A program made the position numbers and the translations under genes. A DNA stretch of 64,000 nucleotides from JALORV01 sp963702595 (GTDB taxonomy: Bacteria; Pseudomonadota; Gammaproteobacteria; Burkholderiales; Burkholderiaceae_F), in NCBI GenBank assembly GCA_963702595.1, contig CAVPDC010000015.1, positions 1 through 64,000 of the forward strand, given 5' to 3'. This document shows positions 17,301 to 27,978 of this stretch, piece after piece. The notes beneath the pieces are model-generated. The model searched no databases. It was not told where the DNA came from and saw only the letters and a list, made by a program, of their open reading frames with translations. Position 1 is the stretch's first letter. Every line of letters starts with the position of its first letter.

Positions 17301-18370
17301 ACAGCGTGTCGCCGCAGGATCTCAAGGACGACCCCGACCGCCGGGTGCGCCTCGACTCCACGCCGCAGCCGGCACTGGCCAGCCTGAAGTGGCCCGGCCG
17401 GCCCGATCTCGCCGAGGGCAACCTCGCGTGGACCTACATGGTCGAGATACCGGTGCGCAAGGAAGCCTTCGCCATTTTCATCGGGCAGGTCGGCGAACCA
17501 GCGGCGCCGTTTGAAGTGTGGGTCAACGGAGCCGAGCAGCCGCGCGGCCTCGGCGCGATCGCCAAGGCGCTGTCGATGGACATGCGCAGCGAGGACCGCG
17601 CGTGGCTCAAGATGAAGCTCGACGCGCTGGCCAAGGCGCGCGACGAACAGGGCTTCGCGATTGCGATGCCGCCCACCGGCGACCGGCAGTGGCAGAGCGG
17701 CGTGGTGGCGTGCTTCGCCAACATCGTGCGCTTCCGCTGCGAGCAGCTCGGCGTGTTCCGTGAGTTCGATCACCAGCCGACGCCGGTGCTCAATGCGCTG
17801 TTCTCTAAGAAGGAGCCGAAGGCCGGCCCGCTCGGCACGATGAGCTGGACAGTGGATGTCAGCAACGCCAACACCGGGGACGACTTCGTGCTCGGAGTCA
17901 AGGAGCTCCACCTGCCGGACGGCAGCCGCCGGCCGTATTCGATCTGGCTCGCCGGCGAATACCCGAAAGTGCTCGACGGCCTGTGCAAGCTGATCTCGCT
18001 CGACATGCGGGTCGTCGACGTCAACTGGATCGGGCTAAAGCTCAAGAAGCTGCTGAACTTCGGCGAACAGAACGGCGAGTTCTGGGCGGCTGTGCCGGGC
18101 GACGAGCGCTCGGCGCTGTATCCCAGCACTGTCGCCTACATCGCGACGCTGCTGCTGCATCGTTACAAGGTGCTCGGCATCCTCGACGATGATGGCCGCG
18201 CAATCCAGTCCGCGGGCATCCTCGCGCTGCCCGATGCCGTCAAGGTCATCGAGCACGAGACCGCGCCCGTCAAGGGCAAGGTCTGCGTAAGCTGCGGCGC
18301 CGCCGCCGTCATCAAGCGCGACGGCTGCGAGTTCTGCACGGCCTGCGGCGCGACGGGGCACTGCAGCTAG
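14387..18370 (+). CDS. nrdJ: AdoCbl-dependent ribonucleotide reductase NrdJ with intein
   Basis: This class II ribonucleotide reductase makes deoxyribonucleotides using adenosylcobalamin to create the thiyl radical, so it works with or without oxygen. The precursor has 1327 residues; without the intein 951 remain. Landmarks are Cys88 (TLINCFVQP, one half of the active-site disulfide), the radical Cys in NPCGEQPL (Asn-Pro at 288-289, Cys at 666 after the insertion), GCCCLGSINL with the partner Cys, and SHLLSIAPTGTISLAF. The C-terminal third repeats two related modules (LAWTYMVEIPVRKEAF..., MSWTVDVSNANTGDDF...) of the TSCPD type. The end is a zinc-ribbon, CVSC...CEFC..CGATGHC, probably the thiol shuttle. 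The gene stands alone, behind its own putative promoter. It can act only if the intein splices out. Confidence 0.95.
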   Translation: MKLDKAQLLLDEQPISIDVLLEKYAKGDEKTVDEVRRRVARGLAHVEKPEVREAWERRFYDAMVDGFIPGGRVNSAAGTGIAATLINCFVQPVGDAISGRKNGVPSIYLALNQAAETMRRGGGVGYDFSPIRPKGALVHGTHSRASGPISYMRVFDKSCETLESAGARRGAQMGMMRCDHPDIEEFIHAKRDGSLANFNMSVAVTDEFMHAVDSDGDIELWHAAEPFDKSEAYQRADGSWVYCKAHARDLFDQIMQSTYSHAEPGVIFVDRVNADNNLSYCETIAATNPCVTGETRLHTQYGMVPIAELAQSGLAISATVDRRSLPGADGERGTVTRPARPAFVTACEADVYRVTTDEGYEIRATAWHDFYTARGKLKLTELQTGDRLLVQSGKGQFGTEGSEELGLLIGLITGDGHFTNRGHGQQAAVLSFWGQDRDLAPVVAEYVNSMIAGHASNQRAYQVTPVPVHSRNHVFIRSVLLARLLEHYGFSAKTKHSVPEVIWRGSESCVKAYLRGLFQTDGTVNVSGRSDSCSVRLASSTVTLLKDVQVLLANFGIFSRVHRRREPGQRVLPDGKGGKRLYDCQADFELIIDGESREQFIAEIGFLGEAKIGKYQAWVADKVLRKSQPFVARVQSLVRDGRETVYDTTQPDGNSVIFNGLVTGQCGEQPLPPYGCCCLGSINLTRFVVDPFGERAAFDWDRFRSVTKVSVRALDNVLDVTLWPLEEQAKEASNKRRIGLGFTGLGNTLTMLGLRYDSEAARTLAADVSRTMRDAAYEASVENAREKGAFPLLDADKFLAEPHCASRLPDKLKSEIRAHGIRNSHLLSIAPTGTISLAFAGNASGGIEPTFSWTYIRKKRMPDGSKQEYIVEDYSYRLYKRMGGDENQLPAGFVSALEMSAQDHMKMIAAVQPYVDAAISKTVNVPEDYPFEDFKNLYLEAWKSGLKGITTYRPNNVIGSVLEVVKEPATSHSVSPQDLKDDPDRRVRLDSTPQPALASLKWPGRPDLAEGNLAWTYMVEIPVRKEAFAIFIGQVGEPAAPFEVWVNGAEQPRGLGAIAKALSMDMRSEDRAWLKMKLDALAKARDEQGFAIAMPPTGDRQWQSGVVACFANIVRFRCEQLGVFREFDHQPTPVLNALFSKKEPKAGPLGTMSWTVDVSNANTGDDFVLGVKELHLPDGSRRPYSIWLAGEYPKVLDGLCKLISLDMRVVDVNWIGLKLKKLLNFGEQNGEFWAAVPGDERSALYPSTVAYIATLLLHRYKVLGILDDDGRAIQSAGILALPDAVKVIEHETAPVKGKVCVSCGAAAVIKRDGCEFCTACGATGHCS
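15254..16381 (+). other. intein with LAGLIDADG homing endonuclease in NrdJ
   Basis: An in-frame insertion of 376 residues separates Asn-Pro from the catalytic Cys-Gly-Glu-Gln. It begins with Cys1 (block A, CVTGETRLHT). Block B has the TxxH set (RATAWHDFY, Thr76/His79). The LAGLIDADG-type helices are GLLIGLITGDGH (117-128) and YLRGLFQTDG (224-233), each ending in an acidic residue. Block F is VYDTT. The C-terminal block is VIFNGLVTGQ followed by the extein Cys. Thus the last residue is Gln rather than Asn and the penultimate His is absent (Gly). A splice-competent Gln ending is known for a few inteins but is rare. Confidence 0.9.
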
Positions 18371-18614
18371 CGGCTTCGCCGGTGTTGCCATGCCGCGGCT
18401 GTCGGAATACGCATAAGGCTGGTTTGAGACCGCATAAGGTCGGTCTCTGCCAGCAATAAGCTGGACTTTGACTTCCGAAGGGGCGGATTCGCCCTGATCC
18501 CGTTCAGCTTCATCGTGCGGATTCCGCTCGACGGCCAATTCAAACAACTTTCACGCAGGAGCGGGAGCGACGTCTCGCGTCACTCTGCTCCGCCGAACTC
18601 AGAATGGAACATTT

Positions 18615-19616
18615 ATGACATTGGAAATCAGTGGTCAGAGAGCTGACCTCATTAAGCAGCGGGCGCGCAATCATTGGCCATCCATCCTCCAGCAGTTAGG
18701 GGTCGAAGAAAGCCTGCTCAATCGGAAAGGCCAACCCTGCCCTGTCTGCGAAGCCGGGAAAGATCGGTTTCAGTTCACCGACAAGTTTGGCAACGGCGAC
18801 TACTACTGTCGACATTGCGGCCACGGCGACGGCTTCAAGTTGCTCGAGGCCGTGCACGGATGGCCCTTCCACAAAGCACTACTTCGCGTGGGAGACATCA
18901 TCGGATCAGGCGCAGACTTATCTCTGGCACAAAAGGCGCCGTCTTCGATGTACATGCAGAGTCTTGCCCAACGTATCTGGGACGAGTCTCAGCCTGTGAC
19001 CGCGGGGGATGAAGTCGACCGATACCTTCGCGGGCGAGCTCTTGGCCTGGAGAAGTATCCCGAGTCTCTGCGCTTCCATCCGGCGCTTGGCTACTACTCG
19101 AAGGCGCCGGTTGCCAAGAACGCTTCACTCTTGGGCCGCTACCCGGCCATGATCGCTTCCCTGCAGGCACGAGATGGCCAACCGGTTAGCGTCCATCGAA
19201 CTTATCTGGAGAACGGGCCCAAAGCCGGGATCGCAGAACCGAAGAAAGTGCTGAACTCGTTTTCCGGCGGCCCAGCAATTCGCCTCTTTGAAGCGACCGA
19301 CGAACTGGCCGTCACTGAGGGCATCGAAACCGGTCTTGCGGTTCATCTCAGCGTCGGCATGCCTGTCTGGGCCGCGTATTCGGCCGGCAACTTGGAGCGA
19401 GTTTGGATCCCGCCGACCGTAAAGAACGTCCGCATCTACGCCGACAACGATGCCAGCTTCACCGGACAGGCGGCCGCGTTCGCATTGGCAAAGCGTCTGA
19501 AGTCAGAAGTTGCGGCGTTCGGACCGCGGACCGTTCAAGTGTTTGTGCCAAAGAAGCTGAACACAGATTGGGCAGATGTCTGGGTCGCTCAATGTGAACT
19601 GCTCAAAGCAGCTTAA
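18615..19616 (+). CDS. orphan zinc-ribbon/Toprim DNA primase
   Basis: This is a 333-residue primase-like protein of phage and plasmid type. An N-terminal zinc ribbon CPVC...YYCRHCGHGDG (residues about 42-73) is followed by an AEP-independent Toprim domain. In it, LAVTEGIETGLAV carries the Glu and VRIYADNDASFTGQAAAFALAKRL holds the DxD-like metal site. It would make RNA primers on single-stranded DNA for a mobile replicon. There is no helicase, integrase or other phage gene beside it. Its base composition is visibly less GC-rich than that of nrdJ. It is therefore probably the leftover of an integrated element. A hairpin terminator follows. Confidence 0.8.
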   Translation: MTLEISGQRADLIKQRARNHWPSILQQLGVEESLLNRKGQPCPVCEAGKDRFQFTDKFGNGDYYCRHCGHGDGFKLLEAVHGWPFHKALLRVGDIIGSGADLSLAQKAPSSMYMQSLAQRIWDESQPVTAGDEVDRYLRGRALGLEKYPESLRFHPALGYYSKAPVAKNASLLGRYPAMIASLQARDGQPVSVHRTYLENGPKAGIAEPKKVLNSFSGGPAIRLFEATDELAVTEGIETGLAVHLSVGMPVWAAYSAGNLERVWIPPTVKNVRIYADNDASFTGQAAAFALAKRLKSEVAAFGPRTVQVFVPKKLNTDWADVWVAQCELLKAA

Positions 19617-19635
19617 CCAAGAAGTCAGCTAAATA

Positions 19636-19670
19636 CTGGGAGGTGGGCGCAAGCCCCCTCCCAGCTCTTT
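19636..19670 (+). terminator. terminator of primase gene
   Basis: The stem CTGGGAGGTGGG pairs with CCCCCTCCCAG across a short loop and is followed by CTCTTTT. It lies 20 bases after the primase stop. Confidence 0.65.
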
Positions 19671-19787
19671 TCCCTAGCACTACCAACGTCGCTTGGGCCG
19701 CAGTCATCAAGCGTCAGAATGGCGAATCCGGAACAAGGAGCGTTGTATGGACCACCGCCAGACCTTCGCGGGGCGCTGGTTGCCGAG

Positions 19788-20993
19788 TCACCGATTCGCG
19801 GCCGCCACCCCCGAGGCCCACGCCCACTGAAAGTTATATCCCCCCAGCCATCCCGTCACATCGACGACTTCGCCGATGAAGTGCAGCCCCGGCGCCCTGC
19901 GGGCTTCGAGCGTTGACTGCGAAAGCTCGTCGGTGGCGACTCCTCCGCGCGTGACCTCGGCCTTGCGGAAGCCTTCGGTGCCGGTGGGCGTGAGGCGCCA
20001 ATCTTTCAGCGAAGTCGCCAGCTTACGCAGGCCGGCGTCCGGGACTTCGGCAATGCGCTGGTCGGACGCATGTCCCTGAACAAGGCTCCACTGGTCGGCG
20101 AGCCGGCGTGGCAGTAGGGTCGCCAATGCGTTGGACACCGTCTGGCGACTGCTGCGCTTCAATTGCAGCAGCGCACTGGTTAGCGCAGCCTGCGACGTGA
20201 GCGGCACAAGATCGATCTGAATCGGGTCGCGCGGAGTCCAGTAGCTGGAGATCTGCAGGATCGCCGGGCCGGAAAGCCCGCGGTGGGTGAAGAGCAGGTC
20301 CTCGTCGAAGGAGCCGCCATCACTCGTGGCACGGACTTCATGCGCAATGCCGGCGAGCTGCGCGAACGGCCGCCACGATTCAGCATCGAAGGTCAGCGGC
20401 ACCAGCGCCGGTCGGGGCTCGACGATGCGCAGGCCGAACTGCCGTGCAACGCGGTAACCGAAGTCGGTCGCGCCGATCTTGGGGATCGAGAGTCCACCGG
20501 TGGCGATCACCACGCGGTTTGCACCCAGCGTGCCTGCATCAGTGTCGAGTTCGTAGCCCTGGCCAGCGCGGCGCACGGCGTTCACCGCGCATGGCATGAG
20601 CCACTGCACGTTGCCGGCGCCGCACTCGGCCTGCAGCATCGCGATGATTTGCTCGGCACTGTCGTCACAAAAGAGCTGTCCCTTGTGCTTCTCGTGGAAC
20701 GCGATGCGATGGCGCTTCACCAGCGCGACGAAGTCGGCGGGCGTGTAGCGCGACAGTGCTGAGCGCGCGAAGTGCGGGTTCTCGGACAGATACCGTTCGG
20801 GCAATGCGGCGTCGACGTTGGTGAAGTTGCAGCGTCCGCCCCCGGAGATGCGGATCTTTTCGGCCAGCTTCGTGGCGTGATCGATCAGCACGACGCGCGC
20901 GCCGCGTTGTCCGGCGACGGCCGCGCAAATCATGCCGGCAGCACCGGCACCGATGACGGCGACGTCGTAGTCGTTGAGTTTGCGATGCGTCAA
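19788..20993 (-). CDS. YhiN/HI0933-family flavoprotein
   Basis: This FAD-binding protein of about 401 residues belongs to the HI0933-like (YhiN, BaiN) family of putative flavin oxidoreductases. The dinucleotide-binding motif DVAVIGAGAAGMICA (9-23) opens the protein. RISGGGRCNFTN is the family signature. RVVIATGGLSIPKIGATDFGY is the second FAD contact. GLHFIGEVVDVTGWLGGYNFQWAWASG near the C-terminus closes the flavin pocket. The physiological substrate of the family is not settled. It is a single gene with no evident operon partner. Confidence 0.85.
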   Translation of the reverse strand: MTHRKLNDYDVAVIGAGAAGMICAAVAGQRGARVVLIDHATKLAEKIRISGGGRCNFTNVDAALPERYLSENPHFARSALSRYTPADFVALVKRHRIAFHEKHKGQLFCDDSAEQIIAMLQAECGAGNVQWLMPCAVNAVRRAGQGYELDTDAGTLGANRVVIATGGLSIPKIGATDFGYRVARQFGLRIVEPRPALVPLTFDAESWRPFAQLAGIAHEVRATSDGGSFDEDLLFTHRGLSGPAILQISSYWTPRDPIQIDLVPLTSQAALTSALLQLKRSSRQTVSNALATLLPRRLADQWSLVQGHASDQRIAEVPDAGLRKLATSLKDWRLTPTGTEGFRKAEVTRGGVATDELSQSTLEARRAPGLHFIGEVVDVTGWLGGYNFQWAWASGVAAANR

Positions 20994-21052
20994 GGCGATC
21001 CGGCCGGCCCCATTGGGAACAGGAGTATCGCCCGAGCCTGGCGCCGTGCTGC

Positions 21053-22381
21053 TTAGGGTGCTGCCTGCAGTGCGCCCATGAGTCGTTGGCTGGCCGCAGC
21101 GAACGCGCGCAACTGGAAAGGCTGCGGCGAATCCATCGTGTATTGCGGATCAGGCACGGTGGACAGCACCAGTTGTGGCTGGATCGCGGCGATGGGCCAG
21201 AAGTTGCCCGTCGCAGCACCGGGAACATTACCTTCGCCGGTCATGAAGTTGTTCTGCTGGACCAGCGTCGCTGCACCGATCCCGCTGGACAGTGCCGCGT
21301 TGCCGGCGAAGAGGTTCGCTGTGAGAGTTGCCTGCTGCGTATAGCCGGCGAAGGAGATGAATGTCCCGCGCCCCATCGTCGTGACGACGGTGTTGTGGAT
21401 CAGCGTGACAGTGTTGGTGGTCCACATGTTCCGCTCGGCGCCGTAGGCCACCGACGTGGTGTTGTCGGCGTTCGGGCCCTTGTGCAGCAGGTTGCCGCGC
21501 ATGACGACAACGCCGCCGTCGGGAAAGTCGAGCAGGTAGCTGGAGGTTCCGGTCGGGCCGTCCATGAAGTAGCTCGCCTCGACGATGTTTTCCTTCGCGC
21601 GGCTCTTCAGGTTGTGACCGATCTTCGCCTCGTGGAACCAGCTCGCGACAACTCGCAGGCGGTCGACGTTGCCGATGTAGATGTTGTGCGAGTAGCCGTC
21701 ACCGTAGCCGTTGCGCGCGAACTCGGAGCGCTCGATCGTGACGGTGACCGGGCCGCCGCCGCCGAGGATGCCGTTCTCGTTGTCGAAGAAGCCGGTGTTG
21801 CGCACGACCAGGTTGCCGCCCTCGTGCCGGATGCCGGCGCCGTTCTTGTCCGGCACCTTGGCGTCGTGGAACTGCACGTTGACGATCGTCGTCGTCGCGC
21901 TGTTGGGCACGGCAATCACCCAGGTGCCCTTGCCCTGCGCATGCTTGCCATCGGCGTAGAGCCGCGCTCGGCCGCCGTCGCCGCAGATCGTCAGGTTCGG
22001 TGCACTCCAGGTTGCCACGTCACCGCGGTAGTCAACCGGATCGATCAGGATGCGGTCACCGCTCTGCGCCACCGCGGCAGCGGCACTCGGTGTGGTGTAG
22101 GTCTTGCCCGGACCCACCTGCAGCGTGCGTCCCGATGGCGTCGGGCAGGCGTCCGCGGCCGGTGGTGCAGGAGTCGGTGACGGCGCGACCGGAGGTGCCG
22201 GCGTTGGGCTCGGCGATGGCGTCGGCAACGGCGCTGGTGTGGGCGTGGGCGCCGGCGACGGTGAAGGGCTCGGCCCAGGCGCCAGCGCCACAACCGCGGG
22301 TGCGTCCGATCCGCCGCAGCCCGTTGCGACTCCACCTGCCAATGCCGCGAGAAAAAGTGCGGCGCGTCGAGATCTGTCCAT
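21053..22381 (-). CDS. beta-helix repeat lipoprotein
   Basis: This is a secreted or outer-membrane lipoprotein of about 442 residues. The signal (MDRSRRAALFLAALAGGVATGC) has a lipobox-like GVATGC. A Pro/Ser/Thr linker of about 45 residues follows, built of PSP/APT steps, then a right-handed parallel beta-helix. Coils are visible as repeated short strands such as TIVNVQFHDAKV, NLVVRNTGFFDNENG, VTIERSEFARNG and LTANLFAGNA. Such folds bind or cut polysaccharides; no catalytic set is clear here. I chose ATG 22,381, preceded by AGGAAGG, over an upstream in-frame start that adds 88 Arg-rich residues without a signal. Confidence 0.72.
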   Translation of the reverse strand: MDRSRRAALFLAALAGGVATGCGGSDAPAVVALAPGPSPSPSPAPTPTPAPLPTPSPSPTPAPPVAPSPTPAPPAADACPTPSGRTLQVGPGKTYTTPSAAAAVAQSGDRILIDPVDYRGDVATWSAPNLTICGDGGRARLYADGKHAQGKGTWVIAVPNSATTTIVNVQFHDAKVPDKNGAGIRHEGGNLVVRNTGFFDNENGILGGGGPVTVTIERSEFARNGYGDGYSHNIYIGNVDRLRVVASWFHEAKIGHNLKSRAKENIVEASYFMDGPTGTSSYLLDFPDGGVVVMRGNLLHKGPNADNTTSVAYGAERNMWTTNTVTLIHNTVVTTMGRGTFISFAGYTQQATLTANLFAGNAALSSGIGAATLVQQNNFMTGEGNVPGAATGNFWPIAAIQPQLVLSTVPDPQYTMDSPQPFQLRAFAAASQRLMGALQAAP

Positions 22382-22668
22382 TGCGATGGGCAACCTTCCT
22401 GATGCGGGCCCGCTCTCACGCGGGCGAAGTGCCGCTATTTTCGCAGCGCACACCGGCGCAACCGGGGCGTTGCGTCCCGCACTCAAGCGATAACCGATGG
22501 ACGTCGCGTGTTCGCGCGTAGCGAACGAGTTGCCGAGTGGGTCGCGGCGCCTTGGATCGCTGCCCGAGGCTGCCCTGCACGTGACTGCTTGGGAAGCCGA
22601 CCGTCGCGGCCTGCTGCGCCGACCTCTGACGCCGAAGCGCGGCACGCGACCGCGTTCGAGTTCGAGTT

Positions 22669-23808
22669 CTACTCGGCGGTGAAGAAGCCCTTCATGCGGT
22701 CGACGAAGCTCTTCTCCTGCGGCGAGTGTTTCTGGCCGCCGGCTTTCAGCGACGAGTCGAACTCGCGCAGCAGCTTCTTCTGCTTTTCGGTCAGACGCAC
22801 CGGCGTCTCGACGCTGACGTGGCAGTAGAGATCACCGGGGTAGCTCGAACGCACACCCTTGATGCCCTTGCCGCGCAGCCGGTAGGTCTTGCCGGACTGC
22901 GTGCCTTCGCCTACATCGAGGTTGGCTTTGCCGTTGAGCGTCGGCACTTCGACCTCGCCGCCGAGCGCGGCTGTCGTGAAGCCGATCGGGATCTCGCAGT
23001 GCAGGTCGTCGCCGTCGCGCTGAAACACAGAATGCTGCTTGAGGTGGATCTCGACATAGAGGTCACCGTGCGGGCCACCGTTCATGCCGGGCTCGCCCTT
23101 GCCGGCCAGGCGGATTCGCTGGCCTTCGTCTATGCCCTGCGGGATCGCAACTTCGAGCACCTTGTTCTTCTTGACGCGCCCCGCTCCGCTGCACGTCGTG
23201 CACGGCTCCGGAATCACCTTGCCGCTGCCGCGGCAGGTCGGGCAGGTCTGCTGGATCGAAAAGAAGCCCTGCGACATGCGCACGTTACCGGCGCCGCCGC
23301 AGGTGCCGCAGGTCTTGGCACTGGTGCCAGGTTTGGCGCCGGAACCCGAGCAGGTCTCGCAGGTGTCCCAACTCGGCACACGGATCTCCGTGGCGAAGCC
23401 CTCGGCGGCCTGTTCGAGCGTGATCTCCATGCTGTAGCGCAGGTCGGCGCCGCGATACACGGCATTACGGCCGCCGCGCGCGCCACCGCCGAAGATGTCG
23501 CTGAAGATGTCGCCGAACGCATCGGCGAAGCCGCCGAAGCCCTCCGGCCCGCCGCCGCCGAATCCACCCGCGCCCTGCCCGAGTCCCGCGTGGCCGAAGC
23601 GGTCGTACGCCGCACGCTTGCTGGCGTCGGACAGCACTTCATACGCTTCCTTCGCCTCCTTGAACTTCTCTTCGGATTCCTTGGCGTCCCCGTCCGTATT
23701 GCGGTCCGGGTGGTGCTTCATTGCCAGCTTGCGATAGGCCTTGGTGATGTCCTGTTCGGACGCGTCCTTCGCTACTCCGAGGACTTCGTAGTAATCGCGC
23801 TTAGACAT
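22669..23808 (-). CDS. dnaJ: chaperone DnaJ (Hsp40)
   Basis: This is the co-chaperone that stimulates DnaK ATPase and delivers unfolded substrates. It has about 379 residues. The J-domain starts MSKRDYYEVLGVAKDAS and contains HPD in MKHHPDRN. A Gly/Phe region follows (GGFGGGGPEGFGGFADAFGDIF). Four CxxCxGxG zinc repeats come next (CETCSGSGAKPG, CGTCGGAGNV, CPTCRGSGKV, CTTCSGAGRV), then two beta-sandwich domains. It is the last gene of the grpE-dnaK operon, after a second, zinc-free DnaJ paralogue. The start at 23,808 is chosen over an upstream ATG that adds 7 residues. Confidence 0.96.
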   Translation of the reverse strand: MSKRDYYEVLGVAKDASEQDITKAYRKLAMKHHPDRNTDGDAKESEEKFKEAKEAYEVLSDASKRAAYDRFGHAGLGQGAGGFGGGGPEGFGGFADAFGDIFSDIFGGGARGGRNAVYRGADLRYSMEITLEQAAEGFATEIRVPSWDTCETCSGSGAKPGTSAKTCGTCGGAGNVRMSQGFFSIQQTCPTCRGSGKVIPEPCTTCSGAGRVKKNKVLEVAIPQGIDEGQRIRLAGKGEPGMNGGPHGDLYVEIHLKQHSVFQRDGDDLHCEIPIGFTTAALGGEVEVPTLNGKANLDVGEGTQSGKTYRLRGKGIKGVRSSYPGDLYCHVSVETPVRLTEKQKKLLREFDSSLKAGGQKHSPQEKSFVDRMKGFFTAE

Positions 23809-23913
23809 CGACTCCAACACCCTTTCCACTCAACTCATAGACGCCCTGCCGTCTCCACCCGCGGGCATCGACTGCCGGATACGTGGGGAGCGCGTGGCGC
23901 AAAGCAACGCAGT

Positions 23914-24885
23914 TTACGTACCGTGCGTCGGCCCGCCGCCCTTCAGCGAGGCGTCGAGCTGGCGATACAGCTCCTTCTGTTCCGATGTCAGGTGCACGGG
24001 CGTTTCAACCTGCACCTGAACATAGAGGTCGCCGTGCGACCCGGACTTCATCGCCGGCATGCCCTTGCCGCGCAACCGCAGGCGGCGACCCGGCTGTGTG
24101 CCCGCGGGAATCGTCATCGTCACCTGGCTATCGAGCGTCGGCACGTCGATCTCGCCGCCCAGCGCGGCCGTCGGCTGGCTGATCGTTGCGCGCGTGACGA
24201 GATCGTCTCCCTCGCGCTCGAAGCGCGCGTGCGGCTCGATGTGGATCTGCACCAGCAGGTCGCCGGCCGGCCCGCCTTCACTTCCGGGCTGGCCGCGTCC
24301 GGCGACGCGCACTTTCTGGCCGTCACGAATGCCAGCGGGAATCTTCACTTCGAGCGTGCGTTCGCCGCTGCCACCTTCGCCCGGCACGTTGATCATCGTC
24401 TCGAAACCGCGCGCGGCCTGCTCGAGCGAGACGTTCATGCGATACGCAATGTCCGCGCCCTGCCGTGAGCGTGGCGCAGAACCACGCCGGCCGCCACGCG
24501 CTCCGCCAAACAAGCCTTCAAACAGATCTTCCGGATTACCTTCGAAGTGAAATCCTTGGGAGCCGCCGCCGGGTGCCTGCCCACCGCGAGACTGGCGGAA
24601 CATTTCATTGAAGTCGTAGCCGCCTGCTCCGGCACCACCGGCGGCGCCAGCCATCGACGGATCGACGCCGGCGTGACCGAAACGGTCATAGGCTGCGCGC
24701 TTGTCCTTGTCGGACAGCATCTCGTAGGCCTCCTTGGCCTCCTTGAAGCGCGCCTCGGCGTCCTTCCGCCCCTTGTTGCGATCGGGGTGGTACTTCATCG
24801 CCAGCTTGCGATACGCCTTCTTGATGTCTTCTTCGGACGCGCCCTTAGGCACGCCGAGGATCTCGTAGAAGTCGCGTTTGCTCAT
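23914..24885 (-). CDS. DnaJ-like co-chaperone without zinc fingers (CbpA type)
   Basis: This is a second Hsp40 of 323 residues. The J-domain is near-identical to the neighbour (MSKRDFYEILGVPKGAS, HPD in MKYHPDRN). The Gly-rich linker carries GFHFEGNPEDLFEGLFGG. The zinc-finger block is missing: the chain passes directly from ADIAYRMNVSLEQAARGF into RTLEVKIPAGIRDGQKVRV and the C-terminal peptide-binding domains. This is the class B/CbpA layout. Position between dnaK and dnaJ suggests a tandem duplication with loss of the fingers, and co-regulation with heat shock. Confidence 0.88.
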   Translation of the reverse strand: MSKRDFYEILGVPKGASEEDIKKAYRKLAMKYHPDRNKGRKDAEARFKEAKEAYEMLSDKDKRAAYDRFGHAGVDPSMAGAAGGAGAGGYDFNEMFRQSRGGQAPGGGSQGFHFEGNPEDLFEGLFGGARGGRRGSAPRSRQGADIAYRMNVSLEQAARGFETMINVPGEGGSGERTLEVKIPAGIRDGQKVRVAGRGQPGSEGGPAGDLLVQIHIEPHARFEREGDDLVTRATISQPTAALGGEIDVPTLDSQVTMTIPAGTQPGRRLRLRGKGMPAMKSGSHGDLYVQVQVETPVHLTSEQKELYRQLDASLKGGGPTHGT

Positions 24886-24988
24886 TCGTCGTCTAAGTCG
24901 CTCTTCAACGCAAAAGCCGGGTGAGGCATTGCAGCCTGCACCCGGCGGTTCCGGGCACAGGCCCGGTCATCCCAGCTTGAACTTTCGC

Positions 24989-26905
<1,917 letters not shown>

Positions 26906-27015
26906 GACTTTGTTCCCCTCGTCTTTACGCCGCCGGCCGTGGCCATGGCGGCAATTTCTCACTGGTCGCTATATGCGAGCCATCCCCATGGTTTCAACTT
27001 CTTCTTGGCTGGAAT

Positions 27016-27579
27016 TCACTTCGCAATGACCACGAGGGCCGGTCGCAGCACACGCTCCGAGATCGTCCAGCCCTTCTGCAGTACCGAAACGACCTGGTTG
27101 GCCGGGTGCTGTTCCGACGCAGGCACCGATGAGATCGCCTGGTGCCGGTGCGGATCGAATTTCTGCCCGACCGGATTGATCTCCGCCAGCGCGTTCTTCT
27201 CGAAGGCCGACCGCAACTGGCGCAGCGTCAGTTCGACACCCTCGCGGAGTTGCCCGGCGGAGGCGTCCTTGACCTCGAGCGCCTTTTCCAGACTGTCCAC
27301 CACCGGGACCAGCGACTCCGCAAACGACTCGACGGCGAACTTGTAGGCCTTGGTGACTTCCTCCTGCCCGCGGCGGCGGATGTTCTCGGCGTCGGCCTTG
27401 GCGCGCAGGTAGAGCTCGTAGTTCTCATTCGCCTTGGCGAGCGCGGCATCGAGTTCCTGCTCGACCTCGCCAACCGACGTCGAACCGATCGCGGGCTGCG
27501 CGGCGGCGGCCGCCCCAGCGGCGTCTTCCTTTTCAGGCGTGGTGGTATCGACCGACGCGCCCGCATCCGGTTGCTGCAT
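27016..27579 (-). CDS. grpE: nucleotide exchange factor GrpE
   Basis: GrpE dimerises through a long coiled coil and releases ADP from DnaK. The product is about 187 residues with an Ala/Glu-rich disordered N-terminus, then the helix LKAKADAENIRRRGQEEV, where YLRAKADAENIRRR is the family signature. The C-terminal beta-domain (INPVGQKFDPHRHQAIS ... VLQKGWTISERVLRPALVVIAK) follows. The ATG at 27,579 has GGAGG six bases upstream. First gene of the chaperone operon. Confidence 0.95.
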   Translation of the reverse strand: MQQPDAGASVDTTTPEKEDAAGAAAAAQPAIGSTSVGEVEQELDAALAKANENYELYLRAKADAENIRRRGQEEVTKAYKFAVESFAESLVPVVDSLEKALEVKDASAGQLREGVELTLRQLRSAFEKNALAEINPVGQKFDPHRHQAISSVPASEQHPANQVVSVLQKGWTISERVLRPALVVIAK

Positions 27580-27621
27580 CACTCCTCCGGGTTTTATGTT
27601 TTGATTTCAAAGGCTTATTAG

Positions 27622-27649
27622 ATTTGTGGGCGGTCGTGCGGAAATCAAG
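27622..27649 (-). promoter_or_regulatory. sigma32-type heat-shock promoter of grpE-dnaK operon
   Basis: On the minus strand CTTGATT (27,643-27,649), a 12-base spacer and CCCACAAAT (27,622-27,630) fit the heat-shock consensus CTTGAAA-N11-15-CCCCATnT with a few mismatches. It lies about 45 bases before grpE. No CIRCE repeat (TTAGCACTC...GAGTGCTAA) is present here, although hrcA exists at 34,196. Confidence 0.55.
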
Positions 27650-27978
27650 CGGCGGCCACCAGAAAGTTTGCCGTGCAGCGGTTGGGGGCAGTCCGGCCAG
27701 GGCGTGCCGGAGTTCCAGTCGTCCTCCCGCGGAGCGCTGGCGGTGCCGCCGGTGCGGGTCACATGCCCCACCGGCGCCGGCCTCGAAAGCTTCGTCGTGA
27801 TGTCGCATCGCCACGACAGCGGCTTTCCCGCTCTGATCGATGGTCGACGGTGCGCCGGTCAGCCCACCAGCGCCGTTCCGCCCCTCGCATCACGCGGGAA
27901 TCACCGGTTTGGATGAGAGGTCGACCGAGCGCACTCGCGGTAACGTGGGATCGGATGATCTTCCGCGTTCGATCGGGC

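Noticed and set aside
16295..17911. 538-codon minus-strand open frame in nrdJ
   Set aside because: It is an antisense shadow of a GC-rich gene and resembles no protein.
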